A stretch of DNA of 64,000 nt. Origin: [Empedobacter] haloabium (lineage in GTDB: Bacteria; Pseudomonadota; Gammaproteobacteria; Burkholderiales; Burkholderiaceae_D). Each line of letters starts with the position of its first letter. Position 1 is the first letter of the stretch. The notes beneath the pieces are model-generated. The model had not been told where the DNA came from. It did no database searches and worked only from the letters and a program-made list of their open reading frames with translations. Shown piece by piece: positions 56,249-64,000 of this stretch. The stretch spans positions 2,170,001 through 2,234,000 of the forward strand of contig CP136508.1 of NCBI GenBank assembly GCA_008011715.2, read 5' to 3'. The position numbers and the translations under genes were made by a program.

Positions 56249-56270
56249 CTGTAATGTATCTGTAATGTTC
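56249..56270. promoter_or_regulatory. Tandem 11-base direct repeat, candidate OmpR-family regulator box
   Basis: CTGTAATGTAT (56,249-56,259) is followed directly by CTGTAATGTTC (56,260-56,270). Two half-sites with an 11-base period are the usual arrangement for OmpR/PhoB-family regulators. It lies between the two CusF-like genes and may let CusR control the second one with copC and copD. Confidence 0.45.
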
Positions 56271-56356
56271 GGGTCATGCTGCGGTGCGCATCCGCTCCCT
56301 ACAATGATGCAATGGATTCGGCAACGGATACTCATTTGGCTTACTGGAGGGAACAC

Positions 56357-56686
56357 ATGAAACACAGTCTCAACTACCTCGCTGCCGCCCTGATTGGCGC
56401 GGCGGCCCTGACCACCGGTCCTGTCGCCCATGCCCAGCAGGCCGCGGCAACCGCGCTGAATGCCGCGCTGACCGATGGCGAAATCAAGAAGGTCGACAAA
56501 GATGGCGGCAAGGTCACCATCAAGCATGGCGACATCAAGAACCTGGGCATGCCCGGCATGACGATGGTCTTCCGCGTTCAGGACCCGGCAATGCTGGACA
56601 AGGTACGGGATGGCGACAAGGTGCGCTTTACGGCCGAGAAGGTCAATGGTGCTTTGATGGTGACCACCATCGAACAAGCCAAGTAA
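56357..56686 (+). CDS. CusF-like periplasmic copper-binding protein, copy 2
   Basis: A 109-residue paralogue of copy 1: signal ending VAHAQ, then DGEIKKVDKDGGKVTIKHGDI and MPGMTMVFRV, with no His-rich linker. The domain is close to 75 percent identical by eye, so the pair arose by recent duplication. GGAGGGAAC precedes the ATG. A tandem repeat box lies just upstream. Confidence 0.9.
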   Translation: MKHSLNYLAAALIGAAALTTGPVAHAQQAAATALNAALTDGEIKKVDKDGGKVTIKHGDIKNLGMPGMTMVFRVQDPAMLDKVRDGDKVRFTAEKVNGALMVTTIEQAK

Positions 56687-56707
56687 TCGAATACAGGATC
56701 AATACTG

Positions 56708-57076
56708 ATGAAAGCAATCTCCAATGTAATGGCGGCCGCCGCCGTAGTGGCCGCTGCTCTGGCAAGTCCGCTCGCGGCCGCGCATGCCACGCTCAAGAGT
56801 TCCGATCCGCAAGCGGGTGCCACCGTTGCCGCGGCGCCGAAGCAAGTTGCCTTGACGTTCAACGAGAAGATCGAGGAAGCGTTTTCCAGCATTACCTTGA
56901 CCGATGCCGCAGGCAACGTGGCCGCTACCGGCAAGGCAAAAGTCGACACCGCAAACCCGGCCATCGTGCGCGTGGACGCTCCGGCGCTGCAGAGTGGAAC
57001 TTATACGGTGAAATGGGCCGTTGCCGGGCATGATGGGCACCGCCGCACGGGCAACTTCACGTTCACGGTGAAATAA
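56708..57076 (+). CDS. copC: Periplasmic copper resistance protein CopC
   Basis: A 122-residue CopC. The signal ends SPLAAA and the mature protein begins HATL, so the N-terminal histidine (H26) can form the Cu(II) site; the other ligands fall in GHDGHRRTG. It binds Cu(II) in the periplasm and may pass it to CopD. The stop is one base before the copD start. Confidence 0.94.
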   Translation: MKAISNVMAAAAVVAAALASPLAAAHATLKSSDPQAGATVAAAPKQVALTFNEKIEEAFSSITLTDAAGNVAATGKAKVDTANPAIVRVDAPALQSGTYTVKWAVAGHDGHRRTGNFTFTVK

Positions 57077-57077
57077 G

Positions 57078-57974
57078 TTGGACGCGGTCGCGCTGCTGCA
57101 GGTCGGATCGGCCGCGCTGCTCAACCTGGGATTTACTTGGCTGGTGGGGACCTGGTTCGTACGACGTTGGCTACCTGTGAGCAGCGTGACCGGCGATTGG
57201 TTGATCGGCCTGCGCCGCCACGACACCGCGGCGATCGTGCTGACGATCGTCGCCAGTACCGCGGCGCTGTGGGCCGCGACGGCCGTGATGGCTGGCGTTC
57301 CGCTGGCTGACGCCGGCGGCATGTTCTGGACGATGCTGATCACGTCCGCCCATGGCCATGCGGGCTGCATCGCGATCGCCGTCATGTTCCTGCTGCTGGG
57401 TGTTCGCGGCGTTGGCAAAGGCAGCCGGGCTACCGAAGGGCTCGCGCTCCTGTTGCTGGTCGCCTTTGCCGCCACGCGCGCGTCGATGGGGCATGCGGGG
57501 GAGGAGGGCTGGTGGACAGGCCCGCATGTGGCAGAAACCATGCACCTGTTCGCCATTGCCGTGTGGACCGGCGCCGTGATCGTCTCGGCCGGGTACGCGT
57601 TGCGACCGTTGCGCGTGCAAGCATTGGAGAGTGCCGCGACGGATCATTACCTCGACCACATGTCGCAAGCTGCGATGGTTGCCGTGATCGCGATTGTCGC
57701 GACAGGCATCTACAGCGCCTGGCATCGGGTCGGCAGTTCCGAGCACTTGCTGCACACCCAATACGGCTACACGCTGCTGGCAAAGGTCGGACTCGTGCTG
57801 GGAGCGATCGCCCTGGGTGGCTATAACAAGTTCATCGGCTTGCCGGCGGCGGCGAGATCAGCGGCTGGCATCGCCGTGGTACGCCGCGTGCTGCAAATCG
57901 AAGCGGTACTACTGCTGGGAGCTTTGGCGGCCGCCGCGTATTTGACGGTGCAACAACCCCCGGCAGCCATGTAA
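57078..57974 (+). CDS. copD: Copper resistance membrane protein CopD
   Basis: A 298-residue inner-membrane protein with eight hydrophobic segments and conserved histidines in TSAHGHAGC, MGHAGEEGWW and ETMHLFAIAVW. CopD is thought to take up copper from CopC. It starts with TTG directly after copC. A CueR-type promoter follows, so it ends a transcription unit. Confidence 0.9.
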   Translation: MDAVALLQVGSAALLNLGFTWLVGTWFVRRWLPVSSVTGDWLIGLRRHDTAAIVLTIVASTAALWAATAVMAGVPLADAGGMFWTMLITSAHGHAGCIAIAVMFLLLGVRGVGKGSRATEGLALLLLVAFAATRASMGHAGEEGWWTGPHVAETMHLFAIAVWTGAVIVSAGYALRPLRVQALESAATDHYLDHMSQAAMVAVIAIVATGIYSAWHRVGSSEHLLHTQYGYTLLAKVGLVLGAIALGGYNKFIGLPAAARSAAGIAVVRRVLQIEAVLLLGALAAAAYLTVQQPPAAM

Positions 57975-58013
57975 ACCGGTGTGGGGGATGGCAGGGGTAC
58001 ATGGCTCGCACGC

Positions 58014-58044
58014 TTGACTTTACCGCCGTGGTAAGGCTTAAGGT
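58014..58044 (+). promoter_or_regulatory. CueR-type promoter of copA copy 2
   Basis: TTGACT (58,014-58,019), a 19-base spacer and TAAGGT (58,039-58,044). The arms CTTTACC and GGTAAGG form a good dyad around GCCGT. The ATPase gene starts about 100 bases downstream. Confidence 0.82.
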
Positions 58045-58145
58045 TTCGTTCAGTAAGGTGGCGCGGCGCGTAGCCGCGCCACCGCAACCCATCATGCCGC
58101 CAACGTAAGCGACAGGCATCGGCGAACCGTACAGGAGTTTGCAAC

Positions 58146-60548
58146 ATGCACAGCAGCGAGGGACAGCAGCACGACCACCGTCACCACGATCACCACCATG
58201 GCGGGGCACATGGGACCGCAGCGCGACCCGATGAGCAGGCGAAGCCGTTCACCGATCCAGTATGTGGCATGAAGGTCGGACCGGACCCTGATCGTGAAAT
58301 CGTCCACCAAGGCCACGCCTACCACTTCTGCAGCAGCCGCTGCATGCAAAAATTCAGGGCCGCGCCCGCCAGTTACGTCAAAGAACAGCAATCAGGGGAG
58401 GCGAATTCCGTACCCGCGCCAGCTTCCGCCGGTACGGTTTATACCTGCCCGATGCACCCCGAGATACGGGCCGCGCAGCCTGGCAACTGCCCGATCTGCG
58501 GCATGGCGCTTGAGCCGCTCATGCCAACGACGGATGACGAGGAGAACCCTGAGCTGGCTGATTTTCGCCGCCGTTTCTGGTGGACTTTGCCACTGACGGC
58601 CGTCGTGTTCGTGCTGGCGATGTTCGGCCACGTGATGTTTCCACAGGGGCTGCCGTACCAAAGCCTGATCGAACTGGCGCTCAGTGCGCCGGTCGTGCTG
58701 TGGGCGGGCTGGCCGTTCTTGCAGCGCTGGTGGCAGTCACTGGTGCGCGTGAGCCCGAATATGTGGACGCTGATCGGCTCCGGAGTCCTGGCGGCATTCG
58801 GTTACAGCGTGGTGGCCACGCTGGCCCCGCAGCTGTTTCCTCCGGCGTTTGCCGCCCATGGCAGGGTGGGAGTGTATTTCGAAGCCGCCGCGGTGATCGT
58901 GTCGCTGACGCTCCTTGGGCAGATCCTGGAACTGCGCGCCCGCTCGCAGACCTCGGCTGCCATCAAATCGCTGCTCGGGTTGGCACCCAAGACGGCGCGC
59001 CGCATCAACGCCGACGGTAGCGAAGAAGATGTGCCGCTTACTCATGTCCATATCGGTGACGCTCTGCGCGTTCGGCCAGGCGAGAAGGTGCCTGTCGATG
59101 GTGTCGTAGCCGAAGGCGACAGTTCGGTGGACGAATCGATGCTGACGGGCGAGCCGATCCCGGTGTCGAAGCGCTCCGGCGACCGGCTGATCGGGGCGAC
59201 GGTCAACACTAGTGGCAGCCTCGTGATGCGGGCGGAAAAAATTGGCAGCGAAACGATGCTGTCGCAAATCGTCCAGATGGTCGCGCAGGCGCAACGTTCG
59301 CGTGCTCCGATGCAGCGCCTGGCCGACAGCGTCGCTGGCTACTTTGTCGTCGTCGTGGTCATGATCGCGGTGTTGACGCTGTTGGGCTGGGGAGTTCTTG
59401 GGCCGGAATCCGGCTGGGTGTTCGGTTTCGTCAATGCGGTGGCGGTCCTCATCATAGCGTGTCCCTGTGCCCTGGGGCTCGCCACGCCGATGTCGATCAT
59501 GGCGGCGACCGGTCAGGCGGCCACGAAGGGCGTGCTGTTCCGCGACGCAGCGGCCATCGAAGCGCTGCGCAAAGTCGACGTGCTGATCGTCGACAAAACG
59601 GGAACGCTTACTGAAGGCAAGCCGGCGTTCAGCACAATCGTCGCCGCCGTTGGGTTCACCGACCAGGAGGTGCTGAGGATAGCGGCCAGCATCGACCAGG
59701 GCAGCGAGCATCCGCTGGCCCACGCCATCGTGGCCGAGGCGCGGGCGCGCGAGATCGCGCTATCCAAGCCCGAAGCATTCGAATCGGCAAGCGGGATCGG
59801 GGTGCGTGGTAATGTCGACGGTTTGAGAATCGCTCTGGGCAATACGGCGCTGATGGAGGCCGAGAGGATCGACTGGCGTCCTTTAGCCGACCGCGCGGAG
59901 CGGCTGCGCGGGGAGGGCGCGAGCGTGATGTACCTGGCCGTGGGAGGAAGGCTGGCCGGTCTCGTCGCCGTCTCGGACCCCATCAAGGCCACCACGCCGG
60001 AGGCGCTTGCCGAACTTCGCAGCGAAGGTCTGGATGTCATCATGGCGACCGGAGATGGGGGCACGACGGCGAAGTCCGTGGCCGGCCAGCTCGGCATCGA
60101 TGAGTATCACGGCGAGGTGAAGCCAGCCGATAAGCTGGCGCTCGTCGTGAAGCTGCAACGGAAGGGCAAAGTGGTGGCCATGGCCGGCGACGGCATCAAC
60201 GACGCGCCGGCGCTGGCCAAGGCGAACGTTGGCATCGCGATGGGAACGGGCACGGATGTGGCAATCAACAGCGCCCACGTTGCCCTCGTCAAGGGCGACC
60301 TGCGTGGTATCGCGCAGGCACGCGCCATCTCGGTCGCGACGGTACGCAACATGTGGCAGAACCTGGCATTTGCGTTTGTCTACAATGCCGCTGGCATCCC
60401 GCTGGCGGCAGGGCTATTGTATCCGCTGACTGGGCAGTTACTCTCGCCGATGATTGCCGCGCTGGCGATGAGTTTAAGTTCGGTGTCCGTTATCGCCAAC
60501 GCGTTGCGGCTTCGATCCAAGGTCGGCCACGCAACATCGAGTGGTTGA
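58146..60548 (+). CDS. P1B-type copper ATPase with YHS and heavy-metal-binding N-terminus
   Basis: An 800-residue copper/silver pump. Instead of HMA domains it has a His-rich start ([12 protein letters not shown]), a YHS domain (34-80, DPVCGMKV) and a zinc-ribbon-like metal site (98-125, C101, C115, C118 in YTCPMHPEI and [12 protein letters not shown]). The pump core is complete: CPC at 439-441, D483 in [15 protein letters not shown]. This CopA branch is common in copper/silver plasmids and islands. It has its own CueR-type promoter and lacks the chaperone-docking HMA domains, so it may receive copper differently from copy 1. Confidence 0.94.
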   Translation: MHSSEGQQHDHRHHDHHHGGAHGTAARPDEQAKPFTDPVCGMKVGPDPDREIVHQGHAYHFCSSRCMQKFRAAPASYVKEQQSGEANSVPAPASAGTVYTCPMHPEIRAAQPGNCPICGMALEPLMPTTDDEENPELADFRRRFWWTLPLTAVVFVLAMFGHVMFPQGLPYQSLIELALSAPVVLWAGWPFLQRWWQSLVRVSPNMWTLIGSGVLAAFGYSVVATLAPQLFPPAFAAHGRVGVYFEAAAVIVSLTLLGQILELRARSQTSAAIKSLLGLAPKTARRINADGSEEDVPLTHVHIGDALRVRPGEKVPVDGVVAEGDSSVDESMLTGEPIPVSKRSGDRLIGATVNTSGSLVMRAEKIGSETMLSQIVQMVAQAQRSRAPMQRLADSVAGYFVVVVVMIAVLTLLGWGVLGPESGWVFGFVNAVAVLIIACPCALGLATPMSIMAATGQAATKGVLFRDAAAIEALRKVDVLIVDKTGTLTEGKPAFSTIVAAVGFTDQEVLRIAASIDQGSEHPLAHAIVAEARAREIALSKPEAFESASGIGVRGNVDGLRIALGNTALMEAERIDWRPLADRAERLRGEGASVMYLAVGGRLAGLVAVSDPIKATTPEALAELRSEGLDVIMATGDGGTTAKSVAGQLGIDEYHGEVKPADKLALVVKLQRKGKVVAMAGDGINDAPALAKANVGIAMGTGTDVAINSAHVALVKGDLRGIAQARAISVATVRNMWQNLAFAFVYNAAGIPLAAGLLYPLTGQLLSPMIAALAMSLSSVSVIANALRLRSKVGHATSSG

Positions 60549-60925
60549 ACTGTAGAAGGCCGCCATCGTTCACAGACGCGCATGGTGGCGGCCAGCAGCG
60601 AGTATGCCATCGCTTTACCGCACGATCGGTAATGCTGCTGGAGCCTTGCTACGCCGCTGGGCCAGGCTTACTTCTCGACCGAGGCATGCACGCTGCCTAT
60701 CACGGCTGCGGTACCGTGTCCTTGCAAAGGCGCCGCAAAGAACTCGACGTGGCATAGGCTCCTGGCGCCGTCCACACACACCTTTGATAGCCCGACGTTT
60801 TTTTGTCGCACGCATGTGCAAAGCGAACGTGGTGCTGCGTCGAGACGTCCGACGTCCAAGTGGCACTTGCAATGACGATATGCCAGGCGATCCTAGAGAC
60901 CTCACAAGTAAGAACGGAGGTCGTT
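60549..60925. other. Intergenic stretch at the end of the copper region
   Basis: About 380 bases without a supportable gene. GGCCGCCA (60,558-60,565) can pair with TGGCGGCC (60,586-60,593), a weak terminator-like stem after the ATPase. AACGGAGGTCG just before 60,926 is the ribosome site of the next gene. Confidence 0.45.
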
Positions 60926-62212
60926 ATGCAAAACGTTGTCGCAGTAGTAGCCGCCGGGAGGAACGCCGGTCCCACAGTCCTGGGCCAACGAAACATTCAT
61001 ATCCCCACAGCTGGCAAGATCCGTGCGGGCATTAAGGTGCTGACCCGCAAGGCCCAGGAGAATCCAGCAGCGCTTTCGATCTATGAGGAAGGACTCAGGG
61101 CAGGGCGCAGTTTCGACGACATCGAACGGTCGATCGTGACCCAGATACCTGACCTGGCGCGCCCGCTGGTTCCGAAAAACGTCCCGTATTTCACGGTCCG
61201 ACCGGGGGACTTTCCCAACCCCGAAACCGCTGCCCAGATCATGAGACTCTACGCCGAGGATCGGGGCGATGGTGTTCCGAGACTGTACCGGTTTCCCGTC
61301 ATCTTCCCCGCAGACGTCTGGCAAGCGGTGATGCCGCATGGCCTTGTGGCCTGGGGAGCAGGCGAGAAAAAATTCTGGAGCGAGTATGCCCCGGATGGCC
61401 GCACCCGGGTATGCAAGTGCTACGCCCCTGTACCACCTGATCGCTCCGGCCGAAAGCCAGCACGGACTTTTGGGGGACGGAAGACCCAACTGCGGCGCGA
61501 GAATAACGGGATGTGCGATCCCGAGAACTGCCGTGAGTTCCAGGAACGGAAGTGCAACCTTTCCGGACGATTCATCTTCTACATCCCAGGTGTGCAATCA
61601 TGCGACGCGTTCGAGCTGCCGACCAACAGCGTGTACTCGATGACCCGAGCGATCCAGAAATTCGAGGCGCTGGCGTTCCTGCGCGGCGGCAGGATTTCCG
61701 GTTTCCTGGACGCGAAGCGTACGACGTTCTATATCTCGAAGGTCGAGCGTGACGTCCCGCACATCGACGAGCAAGGCCGAAGCGTGCGGACAAAGATCTG
61801 GCTGATCGAGCTCGAAGCGCCCATCGATGTCACTGCGCTGCTGAATGTCAGCGATGGCACCGTATTATCCGATACGACGCGAGAGACCCTGACGCTTGAC
61901 GGTACTCAGCCTGGGCCTGGAGTGTCGGCCTCACCGCCATGCGATCAAGTCGGAGCGCCAGCAGATGACCGCGATCCGGACGACAAGCCGAAGCGGCAGT
62001 CAGGCGCGGACGCATGCGACCCTGCCGAGCCGATTCTGGCGGTGGTCGACGCGTTCGGTTTGGAACGGGGCCGCTTCGAGGTCTTCGCGAAGAAAAAATG
62101 GGGAACCGGCTGGAAGTTCAATGCAGGTGGGCGAGCGAGGGTTCTTGCCACGCTGGAGTCGTTCGAGGACCTAGCGGCCTTGAAGGCAGAAGTCGATAGT
62201 GTGCTTGGATAG
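60926..62212 (+). CDS. Gp3-like recombination directionality factor candidate (ICE/phage-type protein)
   Basis: A 428-residue protein. The core TAGKIRAGIKVLTRKAQ, a cysteine group (MCDPENCREFQERKC), GRFIFYIPGV and SVYSMTRAIQKFEALAF resemble Gp3-like directionality factors that steer serine or tyrosine integrases toward excision. Related proteins in integrative elements are often labelled hydrolase or metal-binding protein. A disordered acidic linker and a C-terminal domain (WGTGWKFNAGGRARVLATLES) follow. GGAGG sets the start. This is the only mobile-element gene seen and marks a probable element backbone. Confidence 0.55.
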   Translation: MQNVVAVVAAGRNAGPTVLGQRNIHIPTAGKIRAGIKVLTRKAQENPAALSIYEEGLRAGRSFDDIERSIVTQIPDLARPLVPKNVPYFTVRPGDFPNPETAAQIMRLYAEDRGDGVPRLYRFPVIFPADVWQAVMPHGLVAWGAGEKKFWSEYAPDGRTRVCKCYAPVPPDRSGRKPARTFGGRKTQLRRENNGMCDPENCREFQERKCNLSGRFIFYIPGVQSCDAFELPTNSVYSMTRAIQKFEALAFLRGGRISGFLDAKRTTFYISKVERDVPHIDEQGRSVRTKIWLIELEAPIDVTALLNVSDGTVLSDTTRETLTLDGTQPGPGVSASPPCDQVGAPADDRDPDDKPKRQSGADACDPAEPILAVVDAFGLERGRFEVFAKKKWGTGWKFNAGGRARVLATLESFEDLAALKAEVDSVLG

Positions 62213-62234
62213 TCCCGAACCAGCATCCCGCGGC

Positions 62235-62258
62235 GCGCCCTCGTCGTTTAGAGGGCGC
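62235..62258. terminator. Hairpin between convergent genes
   Basis: GCGCCCTC (62,235-62,242) pairs perfectly with GAGGGCGC (62,251-62,258). No T tract is present on either strand, so terminator function is only suggested by its place between convergent genes. Confidence 0.4.
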
Positions 62259-62343
62259 ACTGCGGTCCGTGGAAGACGGCATATTCGCGCGCGTCGTCGG
62301 GGTGGGCAGTGATTGCAACCAAGGCGACGCACGAACGTCGCCA

Positions 62344-62643
62344 TCAGTCCGACAGATCCATGTCGCTCATGGATTCTGGTCCTACCGAAACTCCCGTCGG
62401 GTTCAAAGTCGCCCCCCCATGTCGACTGCAGACATCTCGAGCAGAACAGAGCTGGCCAGTCGCCAGATTGCAAAACCCGAAGCAGATCAGGTTCGTCCGA
62501 ATGAATCGGCAACCGTCTCGCATCTGGAATTGCCGGCCTGGCGGCATCGCCTCCAGGTTGCAGATCATGTCGCCACAATCCGTGGGTATCCGATCGGACG
62601 CGGATGAAGACCTGCGACCGAAGATAGAGATTTTGGCGTGCAT
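62344..62643 (-). CDS. Small Cys-containing hypothetical protein
   Basis: A 99-residue protein (MHAKISIFGRRSSSASDRI start; ICNLEAMPPGRQFQMRDGCRFI; ICFGFCNLATGQLCSARDVC). It has seven cysteines but no known zinc pattern. The strongest evidence is an AGGAGGTCCT ribosome site directly before the ATG. It belongs to the minus-strand group at the element end. Confidence 0.6.
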   Translation of the reverse strand: MHAKISIFGRRSSSASDRIPTDCGDMICNLEAMPPGRQFQMRDGCRFIRTNLICFGFCNLATGQLCSARDVCSRHGGATLNPTGVSVGPESMSDMDLSD

Positions 62644-62706
62644 AGGACCTCCTACACTTCCGGTTGATATGTCGTAGTTGGGATCAATTCGTCCTTCGCG
62701 AGGACA

Positions 62707-63204
62707 TTACGCTGACTTGCTCTCAGCCTTCGCATCATGATCATGTGAGGCAGGACGTAGCGGCGCCGTTTCAGCCGACGCTGCTTTACGCCGGCTTGGC
62801 GACGCCGCACGTCGTGGTCTCGGCCGTCCGCTCCGGGCGGACTGATGATGCCCATCACATGCATTCATAAAAACGTCCCTGCAGAAGCAGACGAGCGTAT
62901 GAATGGGCGCGGCCGCACACGCAACGATGCTCATGGGAAGACGCAAGGCAGTGTCGATAAAACGTCGCGCAATCTCGCCACAGCGTGCTACGCGCATCTG
63001 GCGCTCCCGTTCGCGACGCAGCGACTGCCTGCACCGCACATAAAGCCCCGCGTAGCGATGGCGGGTATGAGGGTCGGCATCCAGATAGGCGACCAGTTCT
63101 TCCGCCAACGATGGATCCGATACCTGCGCGTAGAATGAAGCCCACGCGCTCTCTTCCTGGTCCGCCGCGGGAACGCGACGAAAATATGGGCGTTCGTTAT
63201 TCAT
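62707..63204 (-). CDS. Hypothetical protein of the element backbone
   Basis: A 165-residue basic protein: MNNERPYFRRVPAADQEESAWASFYAQVSDPSLAEELVAYLDADPHTRHRYAGLYVRCRQ, cut here for description, then one hydrophobic stretch near 105-125 and a very basic tail. GGGAGGTCACC precedes the ATG. No domain was recognised. The Asp-rich N-terminal helix pattern is protein-like throughout. Confidence 0.6.
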   Translation of the reverse strand: MNNERPYFRRVPAADQEESAWASFYAQVSDPSLAEELVAYLDADPHTRHRYAGLYVRCRQSLRRERERQMRVARCGEIARRFIDTALRLPMSIVACAAAPIHTLVCFCRDVFMNACDGHHQSARSGRPRPRRAASPSRRKAASAETAPLRPASHDHDAKAESKSA

Positions 63205-63307
63205 GGTGACCTCCCAAAGTCGAGAGGCCACCAGCCCCGCAGGGGAACTCGTGGCCCCACGGGTTTGCAATTGATTGATGAGACGCTTGATCAACGGACT
63301 AACGCCT

Positions 63308-63508
63308 CTACCAACGTTCGTGCTTCTGTGTGTTGACGTATCCGCAATCCGGACAGTTGACACTCCAGTGTTCCATAAGCTGTCCGTTCTCACGCGTCAG
63401 CCACTGATCATACTGAGCGCGTTCGCTCGGGCATTTCATGCAGTCACTGATCGTTGAGATCGCCGCCAGGACGTCGTCGCCGCCGTTGGAAAGCTGATCG
63501 CTATTCAT
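63308..63508 (-). CDS. Small zinc-ribbon-like protein
   Basis: A 66-residue protein with two Cys pairs, CMKC and CPDC, 30 residues apart, which is a typical small zinc-binding layout. The start MNSDQLSNGG follows GACGGAGTCC. The function is unknown; small zinc ribbons are frequent in mobile elements. Confidence 0.6.
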   Translation of the reverse strand: MNSDQLSNGGDDVLAAISTISDCMKCPSERAQYDQWLTRENGQLMEHWSVNCPDCGYVNTQKHERW

Positions 63509-64000
63509 CGCGGACTCCGTCTGGGCAATGCGCACCTGGCTGTTTTCTCGACTTCGCGCAGTGACGCCAAGCTGAAGAATCCGGGCTGGGCCGCAACAAC
63601 ATTGCAAGCTTGCTTCGGTTCTTCCCAACGCTGGCAGCCAGGGTCGGTCGCAGGCTCTTACTGAATTTTTCGCAAAGCGCCGTCAGCCGAGCAGGAGCGC
63701 GGCCGCACGTGCGTTGAACTGGGCTGCGAAGCAGAGCGCACAGCGGAACATGTGTGTTCGAGGTGCAAGTATTCATGATCTTCCATCCTTTTCAGTGCGG
63801 AAGCCGCACAGTTATACAGACGCAAAAAAGGCCCAGGGTTCACGAGGAACTCGGGCCTGGCCGGTCATGGCATACAGCAGGCATGACCTCACTGAATCGG
63901 GTTACGATGCAGTGTCCGTGACGCCGTTTAGGCATCACTATCAGCTATATCGCCTGGGCGATTTCGGTTGAGGCAACCGATCCAGAAGGCGGGTGACGTC
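63509..64000. other. Window end, one weak gene candidate
   Basis: A minus-strand frame at 63,501-63,776 (91 codons, start MNTCTSNTHVPLC, GGAAGA upstream) overlaps the zinc-ribbon gene by eight bases and may be real, but its composition is odd. Nothing else is supportable. Confidence 0.35.

Noticed and set aside
60615..60905. Minus-strand frame after the second copper ATPase
   Set aside because: Arg-rich shadow-like composition and no ribosome site.
1..64000. CRISPR arrays or complete insertion sequences
   Set aside because: No regularly spaced direct repeats and no transposase gene were seen.

Overview
The window looks like a chromosome segment of a high-GC betaproteobacterium, most likely Oxalobacteraceae (Massilia/Duganella type). 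This rests on the housekeeping genes, the codon bias and the short GGGGTC-type inverted repeats; no 16S or marker search could be run, so genus is inference.

Region 1 (1-19,351) is ordinary chromosome: a GntR/YtrA regulator with its ABC exporter (operator dyad upstream), a SulP-carbonic anhydrase fusion, a large outer-membrane DUF5916 protein, several small conserved proteins, then lpxH, ppiB, ppiA, cysS, an AlkA-type glycosylase, accA, tilS, lysC and tRNA-Ser(GCU) with a terminator.

Region 2 (19,352-60,548) begins directly after the tRNA and has the character of an acquired island. After about 3 kb of sparse, partly lower-GC unknown genes comes a five-gene operon (22,357-28,431): two heme-oxygenase-like iron enzymes, two adenylosuccinate-lyase-family lyases and a SAM methyltransferase. 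This is the enzyme set and gene order known for fluopsin C, the copper-thiohydroxamate antibiotic made from cysteine by Pseudomonas aeruginosa under copper stress. It is followed by a CueR-type regulator and a MexPQ-OpmE-like RND efflux system, as expected from the P. aeruginosa neighbourhood. The rest of the island is copper handling: two P1B-type ATPases with different N-termini, a glutaredoxin/2Fe-2S reductase pair, a second CueR, a CopZ chaperone, a degenerate MerR, a Csp-like copper store, a CusRS-CusCBA system, a multicopper oxidase, two CusF-like proteins, CopC and CopD. Six promoters share the CueR layout (long 18-19 bp spacer, usually with an ACCTT..AAGGT dyad inside), including one in front of the biosynthetic operon. 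Production, export and detoxification therefore appear to be wired to one copper signal.

Region 3 (60,549-64,000) carries a protein resembling Gp3-like recombination directionality factors and three small minus-strand genes with strong ribosome binding sites. It is probably the start of the mobile-element backbone.

One technical flag: the RND pump gene is frameshifted at 34,183-34,199 by a 17-base match to the Tn5/Nextera mosaic end, which is probably a library or assembly artefact rather than biology.
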